Source of the DNA: Microbotryomycetes sp. JL201
Lineage: Eukaryota; Basidiomycota; Microbotryomycetes
DNA length: 64,000 nt
Direction of reading: 5' to 3'
Assembly: GCA_033819885.1 (NCBI GenBank)
Contig: JAQYUZ010000063.1
Coordinates: 1 to 64,000 of the forward strand
Made by a program: the position numbers and the translations under genes. This document shows positions 36,938-52,595 of the stretch, one piece after another. Position 1 is the stretch's first letter. The number at the start of each line of letters is the position of its first letter. A model generated the notes under the pieces. It saw only the letters and a program-made list of their open reading frames with translations, was not told the origin of the DNA and made no database searches.

Positions 36938-38516
36938 TCAGGCAAATTCCAATTCGACGGCCAGAATGTGCGCCTGAGGCTTGAGAAAATCGATTTCGTT
37001 GGCTGGGACTGTAACCACGCGACGTTCTTGACCGCTCGGACCAATGCCTTCGAATGATGGCACGATCCAGATGATTCCCACTGCGGCCATTGCAGGCAAT
37101 GCGGCGTGTGTTGAGCCACTTTTGCCGAGTAGGAGTTTGAGTTCAATTTCGCGATCAATGTCGACCTCGAGGCCGTCTTGTTCTCGTGCGAACAGTTTCG
37201 CTTGGTCTTTCGACAACGGTTCGCTGTCCACTCGCGATGGCTGCCTGTATACTGCGCTACAAGACAGTTGACGACACTTGGCTTGTGCTTTCGCCTTTTC
37301 GAGCTCGTCATCAAGGGATACATGAGGCGCGGACGTCACCGGCGTAGTTGGAAGTGTATTTGGGGTGGCCGCGCCTGATGGATTTGCACTTGGTGGGGCA
37401 GTTTTGTTGACGGACAATTCTTTAAAGTCGGCGACACGGACTATCATTTCATCCTCGTCGTCCCACTTGTTGTCATCGAACTGGTCTTGACTCCCTTGCT
37501 GGACGGCCAATTCACGAAGTTGCAGCCTGGTCGCGATAGAATCTTTGTAACGATACACTTGGACCGAAATGTGATCTCCGAGCAATTTTCTCGTCCAGCT
37601 TGCCGAGTCTTCTTTTAGCAAAATCCGGATTTGAATCAGTTTGGACGTCCTCGGCTGATCGACGCCGTCTTTGGTGTTGGCCCGCGGATCTTCGCCGTCC
37701 AGCATGCGCGCCCAGTACCGTAGCCATCTCCGCTGAGATGCGATACTGACGCCTCGCGAAGTTGTTCCGGGCGCCATGCGACGCGAGGTATGAAAGTCGA
37801 ACAAGCTTTCAAGTTTAGCTTGTTTTGACGCTGGTTCGTCCAGTTGTGTTGGTGTAACAGGCCGGGGGTCTATAGCTTCAGAGCCTGGTAGGGCCGGTGC
37901 AGAAGGCAGACCGGGCTGGGTAAGCAGATACGAGAGTGCACAGGTGCCACTCCTGCCTTTGCCCGCCTGCAAGACGGATAAGCAAGGAAATAGATCAGTT
38001 TTCGAGTCGCAGCCGCTTGTAGAAATCACATGGACCTTGCAATGAATTATGAGCACATTAGCCGAGCTTTGATCCATGAATTGTCTGATGCGATTGACCA
38101 TGATGGGCAAGAGCGAAAGCGGTGGCGGATAATGGTCTGGCCAGGGCGACCTGCGAACCAGCCCCGGAAACTCGTTTGAATCGTATGTGTTCTCATAGCG
38201 CGGGCACAAGTTCATGATCATATAGTTCGAGTCTGGCACAAAGTGGTCCAGAAACCTGAGTACGTCCTTGCGCTGGTTGCGGTACATGGCCGATATCCCT
38301 GTGGCCGGGTATCCCATCAATATAATTCTGCCAGAAGTGGCTTCTCGTCAGCACTGCGATCTGAGCAGCGCGCGCGAGGAACGGGGTAGAGGTTCGGAGA
38401 GTTTGTGTTGTGTGCACTGACCTGTCTGTCAACTGGACGAGGTCGAGGTCAAGGCCGAGGCTGGCGTCCATAAACCGAGCCTTTCTCCCGGACACGATGT
38501 GCCGTGCAAAGTCCAT
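36938..38516 (-). CDS. TEP1: PTEN-like phosphatidylinositol 3-phosphatase
   Basis: Three exons join in phase: 38516-38422, 38327-38036 and 37966-36938, giving 471 residues. PTEN start motif VSGRKARFM and LDLDLVQLTDRIILMGYPA, then RNQRKDVLRFLDHF and YMIMNLCPRYENTYD. The phosphatase signature HCKAGKGRSG has the catalytic cysteine at about residue 128 and the arginine two residues after the P-loop lysine; an intron (38035-37967, donor GTCCAT) splits it right after HCK. The rest is a C2-like region with an acidic insert (DDNKWDDEDEMIV) and a Pro/Thr-rich linker. It removes the 3-phosphate of PIP3 in animals. The symbol is by analogy with yeast Tep1. Confidence 0.9.
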
Positions 38517-39450
38517 CCTCGACAAGGCACGGTTGCGACGGAGCCGCCGCAACGAATGACGAGCTAGTGACGAGTGTAGGCTGGTCGCAGATGCCAATGG
38601 AGCACGCCGGTTCACAGTGTCAGAGATTGTATCTGACGTCTGCAGCCGTGCAAGCACGTGCGGGTCTAGGCAAGCAAAGCGACATGACGTCGCCGGCGCG
38701 GCCTCCAGTCGAACTCTGGCACGTGACTTGCAGTCTCGAGGGGACGTTTCTAGCTAGCCCTACCTGTCAGCTGCTCATTTTTAAGGACAGGCTTCCTCGT
38801 CGTCTGCAGCTGGCACGCAAAAGGACAAGACCTCCTGTTTGAGCTGGGCCTCGTCGTCGTCGTTGTCGGGCCCGCGCCAAATCAGCTGAGCCTCATCCGC
38901 GCCGCGCCAGTCATGTCTTAGTACGTTCAGCAAACGCACTCTCGCTGCCGATAGATCGAACGGTCGGCGCCCGCTGTCGAGCTGTGGTCTCGCCCGGCGG
39001 CGGCCGACCGCCTTTTTGGAAGACGCGCGCGTCTCTTGCGCGCTCCGGAGGGGCATGCACGCGCCCGAGACGATCGCAACGGAACGTCAAGTCCTCTGAG
39101 CGCCCTGCGTGTGGCCTCCTGACTGTTCACTCGAGCGCTCGCCCGGCTTGTTGCGTGGTCGTGTTCGTCCGCGCGCGTCCAAGCGCTTCGTCGTGACAGC
39201 GACACACGCTTCCGGCCCGCTCGCGGCTCAATCATTTGCATCGGTGTTCTTATGCTTGCCACACGGATGCTCCTCCACGCGGAATCAGAGCCGCCTGCTG
39301 ACCTCTCTATCCCTTTTCACCCGCCTTGTGTACTCTACCACGCACTTGGTCCTTCACAGCACAAGTAAGTCCGCGAAGCAAACCCTTTTCACCTCAACAT
39401 CCCCCTCCAGACGCTGACATTGTACATCCCTTCGTCTTCGTCGTCTTCAG
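38517..39450. other. GC-rich stretch with at most one doubtful ORF
   Basis: Promoter side of the PTEN-like gene and of ATP synthase subunit K. A 91-codon minus-strand frame at 39056-38781 ends in an acidic tail (WRGPDNDDDEAQLKQEVLSF) and could be a terminal exon, but it has no recognised family and no clear splice partner. The first exon of the subunit K gene should be within the last few hundred bases. Confidence 0.3.
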
Positions 39451-39807
39451 TCGCAGGCAAGAAGATCCTCAACGAGTACATCGCGTACGTATCCTGCCCT
39501 CCTTTCTCGTGGCGAGCCGGCTCGCTCATTGCCCTCTCTCGCGCGCGCTCAACAGCCTCGGCGTGTACGGCATCGTTGGTCTCGGCGCATACGCCGCAAC
39601 CCGAGGTGGCGGCAAGGCAAAGGAGAACGCCCAAGTCGAGCCAAAGCTCAACTCTTCATCGTCAGTAGCTACACACGGTGCTCGTTACAACTCTCTCTGT
39701 CTGACACTCGAATATGTTCCTGTTTCTGCAGCGAGGAAGAGGCGGCTTTCTTGCAAAACTTTATCAACAACCTCGAGCACGAGGAAAAGAGCAAGAAAGC
39801 TCACTAA
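39451..39807 (+). CDS. ATP19: ATP synthase subunit K (Atp19-like), first exon not resolved
   Basis: A small fungal F1Fo ATP synthase membrane subunit of the dimer interface. Exons 39451-39484, 39556-39660 and 39732-39807 join in phase: AGKKILNEYIALGVYGIVGL, GAYAATRGGGKAKENAQVEP, then EEEAAFLQNFINNLEHEEKS and KKAH. The single helix GVYGIVGLGAYAATRGG and the acidic C-terminal helix fit the family. The first coding exon (expected to give only about 5-10 residues before AGK) is not found: the reading enters in phase 1 after an acceptor at 39450, and the best upstream donor (GTAAGT near 39364) is in the wrong phase for the visible ATGs at about 39250-39270. Intron 3 uses GTCAGT. Confidence 0.75.
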   Translation, partial: SQARRSSTSTSRTYPALLSRGEPARSLPSLARAQQPRRVRHRWSRRIRRNPRWRQGKGERPSRAKAQLFIVSSYTRCSLQLSLSDTRICSCFCSEEEAAFLQNFINNLEHEEKSKKAH

Positions 39808-39975
39808 GCCATCGTCATTATGTGTGACGGCCCCTGTCGATCGAAAAACGTAAAGGGCAACGCTCGGGCTCAGGCACTGGACACGGTGCAATGTTAGACT
39901 TTGTTGCTTTAGAAATGAATCGTCAAATCAACTTTGGGTCGTGGCGAATTGCAAGCGGCAGTTAAAACACTACGT

Positions 39976-42900
39976 CTACTTTGTCACGTCCATCTGGTCC
40001 TCCTCCTTCTCAAATCCTTCATTCTTTCGCAAAACGACGTCTGATGATTGATGGAAAAGACGGCGCGGGTCAGCGTACGTCCGACACGAAACATCGACCG
40101 CGTTCTGTACTCACAGCCCTCGAGCACGTGCGAGTACGAGATGAACTCTTCAGTCGCCAGCTCTGCCCGCTCAGTTTGACCGAGTCGCACAGGCGTCTGG
40201 TGCGTCTGGAAGCCAGAGATCGTTCGGGGTTTGCCCGCTTGTCCGACGACGTCCACAGCCTATCGAGTCCGGTCATTAGACTGCAACATTGCCAAGCAGT
40301 GACATTCCGATTTTGGTGCTTACCTGTCCAACGCGCACAGTCGCAGGCAACAGCTCGCCCGCCTCATCGAACGTGATCAAAAATCGCTGAGAGCACAAGC
40401 CAGCTCATCAGTTCCCTCACTCCTCATTCAAAGTGTGAAGTGTCTCAAAACTCACCGGATACATTGACATGACGATAAAGTACAGCATCCAGTGCGACTT
40501 GTCGAGCACAAACGCTTTTGCGTCCGTAAACGAGAATATTGTCGATAGCAAGCCAGCGACCGCGACGGGAGACATGAGAGACCGATCCGTATGGAATGGA
40601 TTGATGCCAATCGTGCCCTTGCCCATGTGCACGAGACCTTGAGCGATTCGAACCATGAACAAGCAGTCGGGCTCTTTGGCGTAGTAACTCGCCAATTGCC
40701 GCAAAAGTTGCGCCAAACGGGCGTTGTTGGTTCCTGCACCGACGAGGCCCATGGCAAGAATCGCGTTCGTCGCAACGAGCAAGTCATTGTCATGCGAATA
40801 CCGTGACAGCGTGTCCAGAATGGTCAAAACCGGATTTGAAGCGCTGAGCAGTCCGAGAGCGAGCGGCACTGCCCGTCTGATCACCGGCTCGCCATAGTGC
40901 ATCAGATGGTTGAAGTGACGAATTGCCATCTCTGCGCCAACCTCTTCGCCCATAGCAATCAAGGCGATACCAATAACGGCGATCGCTTGATGCAGATCGT
41001 CCTCCTTCTCAGGATCAATGTGCTCATGGCAGTGACTCAACATCGATTGAACTTTGAGCACGTTGCCTGTTCCTGCGAACGAGCAAATGTCGACCAAGAC
41101 CAACGTCTGCTTGCCAATCGGAGCCTCTATCGCTTTGAGCGTTTCGATAGTAGCGTCTGAAGCGTCTTGTCGGCCTGTAGAGCAAGCGCACATGCTGTCA
41201 GATGTCGGGTTGTGAGCTTGTCACAAATACTACACGAACCCAAGTAAAGCAAGGCGAGACCGAGACCCATGAATCTGCCCCATTTGCTCTTGAGATCTGC
41301 CTCTTCCCGCTCCATCATCGTCTGCAAGATTGTCATGGTGACGTCGCCGTCGCACGAGCCAACAAAGATGAAACCAAGCGCTAGCGCTGTCATAGAAGCA
41401 ATTTCCATCGAGACGGACGAGTCTCCCACGGCCGGCAAAAGCAGCTCGCGAATGTCCTCGCGATGAGTGCCTGCGTATGCGATGCCGATGCCTATTGTCG
41501 AAGCGACACGAAGCTGAACATTTTTGCTGTCAATGTGTTCAGACAAGAGCGCAAGTGCAGCATCCATCTCTGTCCTGATGCCGGAGTGGATGAGACCGTT
41601 TGCGAGCATTGCGCCGGCCTTACACCACGCAGGACAGCGTCAGCGACGAGTGCAGCTACGAGAGACAAAGCGACGCACCTTGATATGGTCTTCGGTAGCG
41701 TAAGCGTATTTGTCAATGTGACTGAGACCGACATCTGTATCCCACAGCAAGCTGACACCGAGCGACGCGGCGGCGCTGAACATGCCTTCAAAGCGACAGA
41801 ATGGTCTCTTCAGCGAACGCGTGATAATATGAGTTGTGAGTGCACTCACCGTGCTCCTTATTTTTGTAGATCCAGCTTTGGCCTTCCTCTGCTTCGACCA
41901 TGAGTTTATCGTTGCCAAAGCCAGCGTTGACGAACGCGTTCACAAACGTGCCGGCCAAATTTGCTCTGGCCGAGTCGACAGACGGAGCAGCAGTTCCTGT
42001 ATCAGAGCGTTTTTCAGCGCGCCAGCTTTCAGAACTATAGGTCGAAGCACGACTCACGACCGTTTTCTAGGTGCGATTTATAAATGTCCTCCAAGCTCTT
42101 GGGTTCGAGTACGTTGAGCTCTTTACCGAAAAGCTTAAAGTTCTCAGAGAGTTTAGTATTGTTGAGGATCTCGCTCAAGCTCTCATCGTCTGTTTCGACG
42201 GAGACTTGCTGCCGCGCAAGAATGTACGCTAGTTGTCGTTTCATGTGGCTGCCAAAAGAGACAAGTGAGCGCCGGAGAGCGCGACCGAGCCGGTCGATTC
42301 TGGACTGACGGGTTCGGCGGTGCCTCGAAATCTTCGCGAATGAGATCCATGTCTTGCAGACGCAGTGAAAGAGCGAGCGCCTCTGTGTACTTGTTGTGTT
42401 TCCGATATATCTCCCTTGCCGTCTTGAGGAACCTTTGATCGTCCGGTGGGATTAACAGGCTGACGCAAGATACCATGTACAAGCAAACGCGCGCATGCGT
42501 ATCAACATCGACGTGTGGCACGATCGACTCGATCGACTCCAGTTCGAGCAAGAGGTCTACGGCGTCTGCCTCGCCGTTGTGAGTAAGTAAGAAGGGAACT
42601 AGCCGCAGGCCAAGTGCGAGCAGGTCGTCTGTCGGTTTATCTTCTGTCTGCCTTGCGAGAAACTCTTCGCCAAGTTCGGCTGCCAGATGTCTGTGGAGTA
42701 GGGTGGGTATTCATTGCGGGCGAGGAAGTCAGTTATTCGCCATTGAAGCTCGTGAAGCATGAAAGTGCCGCACCTGACGTATTCATGGCCCCACAATCCT
42801 GGATCTTCGTTGCTGCCTCCACTCAACCGGTACGACAGGGTCTCGCGCTTGCCAGAGTCCGAGTACGTCATGGCCAGGACGGACAAGATGTCTGCGAACA

Positions 42901-43604
42901 GACCCTTGTCGGAAGCTTCGGAAGACTTTTGCTCATTGGCTTTGTCTTTCGAGTCTCCGAGACCGACGGCTGCCGCTGCCGACTGGAGCAAAGAAGGTGC
43001 GCCAGCATTGTCTGGCCAAGACGCGTGAATCTTTGCTAGATCGGCGTAGTGCGGTCGTAGGTACTTGAGTGGCTTTGGTACGCTTGTCAATGACGAGGTT
43101 GACGTCCTGATCAGAGTGCGCAAGCTCTCGAGAGCTGGACGGTACAGGGTTTGGTCGGATTCCTGTGTGTCGGGCAGCGAGCGCGCGCACGCATCTCGGC
43201 AGTCAGCGGCGTCCAGCCGGCAGCTTGAGGGGGCGTGACGCTAACCTTTAGGCGCTCGACAAGCATTTCTAGTTCTCCTTTGAGCGCTGCATCCTCTTCG
43301 CTCTACGATGACGCGGCCCCGACGGAGTAGGTTTGCACGCAGCGCGACAAAGCCATATATGACACACGAGAGCGAAACAAGGCAGAAGGTACACGTGTCA
43401 GCACAATCTCAGTATTCGGCCACGTTCGAGCTTTTGCGCGAGACTGACGAGCTCGTCCTGCGACGCTTGCGACTCGTCCGTCGTTGCGGCGCCCGCCTGC
43501 TTCTCTGGCACACCCTCATCGCGCTTCTTGGGGTCAACAGAACGCACAGGCGCGACCGCGAACGGCACGCCGCGCCCGTCCTGCTCGTCCTGATCGGCAG
43601 GCAT
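39976..43604 (-). CDS. RPN1: 26S proteasome regulatory subunit Rpn1
   Basis: The largest base subunit of the 19S particle, a scaffold that binds ubiquitin-like shuttle factors. About a dozen exons from the ATG at 43604 ([12 protein letters not shown]) to the stop at 39976. Landmarks in order: [80 protein letters not shown], then the alanine/glycine-rich PC repeats ([116 protein letters not shown]). C-terminus [20 protein letters not shown] is formed across the last intron. The junction of exon 1 to exon 2 (about 43411/43303) is the least certain. Roughly 930-950 residues, as expected. Confidence 0.93.
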
Positions 43605-43733
43605 GATGGAGCGATGGCAAACCCCCAAGTCGCTGACCTGCACGACACGTGATGTTGATTCTTCTCGCCCGCAACAGCAGAAGTCTTTTGAGAAAACGAG
43701 ATTATACTATTACAGAGCACAATTGATCTATAT

Positions 43734-46700
43734 TCAAGCTGTCGAGTCCGGCGGTGCGGCAACCGCTACCTCTGTCGGAAGCACATTGGCTTCGTCTCCT
43801 TTCGGCCCATCTTCAGTCTGGTCTGTCACCTCTGCTGCACTGTCAGCGCCTCCGTCGGCCTTCTGATCGCGGGCCTTGGCACCAGGTCGGTGAGGCGTAA
43901 TGTCCTCGCCAAACAACCGTTGCGACAGTGCACTGTTTCAAATTTCGCTCGGGTCAGGTGCAAAGTCCAGATGGTGCATGACCCGTCACCGACTCACCTC
44001 TTGTCGGCTTTTTCGACCATCAGGTTACAAGATACTCTCGACTTCCAGAAAGGGAGCACAAGCTTTTGTTGGAAGCTGGTCGCAAAAGGAACGCGCCTTC
44101 AATATGACAATAAAGCCAACATTCGGTCAGCGTGACTTACGCGACGCCTTCACCTGATGCGTCCACCTCGAGCACGCAACTGCCTGGCTCGACTTCGTTC
44201 AGGCGCTGCTTGAACTGTTCCTCTTGTAGATCGGCGAAATTGACAGTCATGGAAGACATGAGCTGCCGCAACGTAGTAACGTTGGCCGTCGTGATGCGCT
44301 TCGGACCCATGAACGGGCGTAACACCTCTAGCCCTTCGGCATTGACACGCCACTTGCAGCGATACGTGCCGTCTTTGCTCGAATCTTGGCGCGTAAACAT
44401 TTTCACGCCGCATGAGATCAAACGCATGCGAGAATACGTATTGGAAAACAAGAGCGCGCGCACAACTTCGGACGTGAAGTAAACTGAGCGCAACGCCGCG
44501 CCTTGCGAGTTGCGCACAAGCAACGAAGTGATCGGGAACGAGTCATCAAGGTCGAAAAAGTCTCTGCCGCGTCCGAAAATTCAATCAGCATCTCGTCATT
44601 TCAAACATAGGAACGAGCTTTCGAAGCACTGACTTGATTATCTTGACCTGCTCGTCATCAGCAGACAGGTAAACGAAAGGCTCTTCCTTAAAGTCTGTTG
44701 GGCGGAAAGTACTGCCAACAACGTCCGCTGGAACACCACTGAGACTGTTGGCCGCCGGCACAGAGTCACTGGCCTCTACAGGCGTCTCGGTCTTGTCCTC
44801 CTCTTCCGGAGGCGTGCTCTTGTCTTCGGGAACAGCCTCCTGCTCGGCTGCGGCTGTCACGTCGCTATCCGTCTTGACGCGTTTCACATCGTTGTGTTCG
44901 TTCGTGTCGGCAAGCGGACGTCTCTGGCCGCCGTTAGACGCCGGTACGCTGCCGATCATGACACATAGTCAGTAGCTTTTCTCTGCGCCATTCAAACTTC
45001 AAGAGCTCACATCGATCCTGCCTTTTGGAGCACGGCAATGAAAAATCCTCCAGTGTCTTGCAAGTGAGGATAAACGCGAAGGCAGCGGTCCAGATTGCGC
45101 TCTGCTTCCTTGCCGTTCGGCCACAGGGTTCTGGCCCATGTCTTGCGTTTCCGGTTACCCAATTCTTCGCCAGCGTCGTCAGGATGCTCCTCATCCGGAT
45201 GAGATAGCGCCGTCATCGAATTGTCAATAACTTGCCAGGTTGTCAAGCCTGGCCGGCGTCGCAAGGCAGGAAGCTCTGAAGACGCGTCCATTAATGACAT
45301 ATCTGCGCGTAGGATCTTGATGAGCAAATCTGCGCTTCGAATTGGTCACTCCCCCGATCGACTCGCCTGCACAGGCGTCCAAAGCGGCCGAGACGACGGC
45401 CTCATTCTCGATCGGGTTCATCGAGCAAGTAGAATACACAAGCTTGCCGCCGGGCTTGAGGAGAGCGATGCCTCGCATAAGAATGCGGAGCTGCAGTCTA
45501 CCAAGCGAGAATGAGGGTGAGCTCATTAGTTCAGAAACGCAGCCTCGAACAAATGTGCGCACGCGTGCAATCCGAGACCGTTGCCGGCCGTAAAGTCCTT
45601 CCAGATGCCGACGTTTTTGCGCATCGTGCCGTCGCCAGAGCACGGCACATCGGCCAATATCCTGTCAAACAAGACTGGCGTGTATTTACGCTTCTCGGTT
45701 GCTTTGCCACCGCTTGGCAGCATATCTGCCGGCAACCGTAAGCCAGGCAGTTGGGTGGCGTCGTGGTTGGTGACCATCATGTTGGATCCTGGGACGCGGT
45801 GAAGAGATTGATGTACAAGGAGGTGGCAACGCTTCGAGTCACTATCGTTTGCTATGAGCAAGCCTGGCGGCAACGTCATAGCTGCGGGTCCCGAATCAGG
45901 GCTTGTGGCTGACTGTGCAGTGCGAATCTGGAGCGCCTCGAGCAGTTGCACCGATTTTGATCCTGGTGCTGCACACATGTCAAGCACCTGTAGATTGAAT
46001 GTTGAGCGCAGTCGTTCGCGTATTCTTTCAACTCGTTACAAACTTACGAAATGCTCGGGCTGAACATCGAGCATCAAGGGCGGGATCATTGAGACTGCTT
46101 CTTGCCGTGAAATGTTACCAACTTCTGCCTCGTGCACCAAAAAGTGTTGGAAGCGCTTGAAGGCCTCTTGCTTGCGGATGGCCTGTCGTGGCGCTTTCAG
46201 AGACCAAGCGAAGCCTTGAGGATACCTGATCGGAAGAGGTCAAAGACGCCATAGGAGTCGCTCGGCTCGATATCAGTGAGTGAAGATGTGCAGCTTTTGA
46301 TAAGGTGACTGACCACTCGAGAGGCTTTGGCGCTTCGAGTGGCACACCTTCGTACTCGATTCCGGTCAAGTACGGTACAAACACGTCCTTGATCATCTGC
46401 TGTAGCCGCGGTGCGATGCTTTGTAGGGTCAATGATAGCGAGTCAGCCAAAAAGCGTGAAGGTGTCGTGCAGCAGAACGACTTGCTCGCGCGAGCCGGTG
46501 ATCCTAAAAGTTGTCGGCAGCGGTTCGCGCAGGGTGGCCATGAGCTGCTCCCATTCTTCATCTGGGACAATGTTCTGCGCCTGCGTGTGATTCAACGGAC
46601 AGTATGTCAGGAGGCTCAGCTCAGAGAATTGCTCGAGCCTGGGAGCTCAAAGACACTTGGCACCACGACCGGTACGTCGCTGTTGCGGTCCTGCATACCT

Positions 46701-46939
46701 TGTAGTACGCTTCAAACTTTTCAGACTTGAGCTCTGGGTCTGCCCAACGTTCAGAGCGCGCCGTCGAACGCCGTGCACCACCGCCGCCGCCGCGACCTCC
46801 GCGCCCGCCGCCTTTTTTCTGTCACACAGGATGCAAGAGGCAGCGCACACGCGCGATTACAGGAGATTTCAGTGAGTGATCAGCGATAGAACAGAAAGTG
46901 GCCGCGCATGCGCACTTGTACACATACCCCTCGTCCCAT
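43734..46939 (-). CDS. NCL1: tRNA (cytosine-5) methyltransferase, Trm4/NSUN2
   Basis: SAM-dependent m5C methylation of tRNAs in the nucleus. The first exon is just 12 nt (46939-46928, MGRG), joined by phase to exon 2 (46818-46699), which begins [17 protein letters not shown]. Landmarks: [50 protein letters not shown], the SAM site [38 protein letters not shown] and [18 protein letters not shown] with the two conserved cysteines, and the C-terminal domain [15 protein letters not shown]. It ends at a stop at 43734 after an acidic tail. About ten exons; inner junctions not all fixed. It sits in tandem upstream of RPN1, 129 nt from its start. Confidence 0.93.
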
Positions 46940-47102
46940 TCTGGTGGCAGCAAAAGCTCAGCGGCGAAGCGCAGCGCAGCACAGCGCAGCGTAAACCACC
47001 AGGCCGCAGCAGGGGAAACGAACTCAGTCATGCATTTACAACAAAGATGGCGACACTTGTATTGGTCTGACAGAAACGCACACAAGCCTGCCGATCGCGA
47101 TG

Positions 47103-51254
<4,152 letters not shown>

Positions 51255-51408
51255 TGCTTGCGGCGGCTGCACGGGCTGTGCTCTGCGGGCGAGCGCGTCG
51301 CAAACGAAAGCGTTTGGACACTGCCGCCTGTCTTTTTCGTGCCCCGACGAGCGTCACGCCACAGTATAGGCTCAAGATTACCTCGACAACCGCACATATA
51401 CCGCACAA
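51255..51408. promoter_or_regulatory. compact bidirectional promoter of PRP2 and COQ4
   Basis: Only 154 nt separate the two head-to-head start codons, so both promoters and both 5' leaders must share it. No TATA box is visible. Confidence 0.55.
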
Positions 51409-52400
51409 ATGTCGCCTCGGCGGTCGAACGTCTGGCACGCCCTGCGCCCGCAAAGTCACGTGCCATTGGCAATCACGACTCGCAGGCAGCTCTCGACACG
51501 GCCTCGGACGCCGCGGTACGACGGACATGTTCCAATCAACTGGTTCGAACGGTCACTGCTCGCCATTGGGTCAGCCGTTGCTGGCATCGTCAACACGGGC
51601 CGCCATGGTCAGTTGACCCTCGGCTCGACCGAGACACGTGCATCGTCAAACCTGAGCATCCCTTTGAATGTTAGATATGATTGCTGTACTTTCAGAGACG
51701 ACAGGCGGACCTTTTCTGGCGCGCTTGCGCAGTGAGATGCGCAACTCGCCCTCAGGTCGGCGCCTGCTCAGACACAGACCGCGCATCACAGAGCAGTCGA
51801 TCGCGCACGCACAGCTCGCCACATTGCCTGCAGGCTCATTCGGTCGTGAATACGTCGATTGGCTCAGGCGCAACAAGGTCACGCCAGACACGCGCGACCC
51901 AGTCAGTGCTCTTGCTCGTCAGTGGCGCTCGCCACCGCCACTGTACGCTGACCGCTGTTCTCAACTGTCGCGCTCGTGAACAGGTCAGATACATTGATGA
52001 TCCAGAGCTCGCATACATCATGCAGCGCTATCGAGAGTCTCACGATTTTTACCACGTCCTGCTCGGCTTTGGTGTCTCGCTTCCGGCAGAGCTCGTCGTC
52101 AAATGGTTCGAGCTCGCAAATTTCGGCTTGCCCGTTGCTCTGCTCTCGGGTCTCGTTGGACCGCTCAGAATGGACAGAGACGAGCGTGCGCGCTTGATCG
52201 ACACGTACGCGTCATGGGCGCTCAAGGCAGGCGGTCAGGCGCAATGTCTCATAGGCGTCGAGTGGGAGCGCAATTGGTCCAAGGATATCAATCTCATGCG
52301 CAGAGAACTCGGCATCGTGCCTCCGCCCATGCCATTCAAAGAGTGGCGGCGCCAAGGGAAAGAAATAAAAAGGAGGCGCGAACAGGCTGACGCCTCTTAG
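51409..52400 (+). CDS. COQ4: ubiquinone biosynthesis protein Coq4
   Basis: A mitochondrial inner-membrane-associated scaffold and decarboxylase component of the CoQ synthesome. Three exons join in phase: 51409-51607, 51675-51901 and 51984-52400, giving 280 residues. The N-terminus is a mitochondrial presequence (RPQSHVPLAITTRRQLSTRP). Domain landmarks are HVPINWFERSLLAIGSAVAG, DMIAVLSETTGGP, RHRPRITEQS, the zinc motif HDFYHVLLG, ELVVKWFELANFGLPVALL and the C-terminal EWERNWSKDINLMRRELGI. All fit the family. Both introns have GTCAGT donors. Confidence 0.95.
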
Positions 52401-52595
52401 CACATTATCAGATACGATCTGTTGCAATCTCGCACCGCGCTCAGCAGAAGTAATCGTACATTGTCAGCGAGCCCAGCTTGATCTGATGCTGCGGTACTTT
52501 TCCCTTGCATATTGCGGCATCAGTCTGCTATTCCTTACAACAATTACCTTCAGATCAACAAGTAATGCTCAATGTCCATGAAAACCAAACATTCG

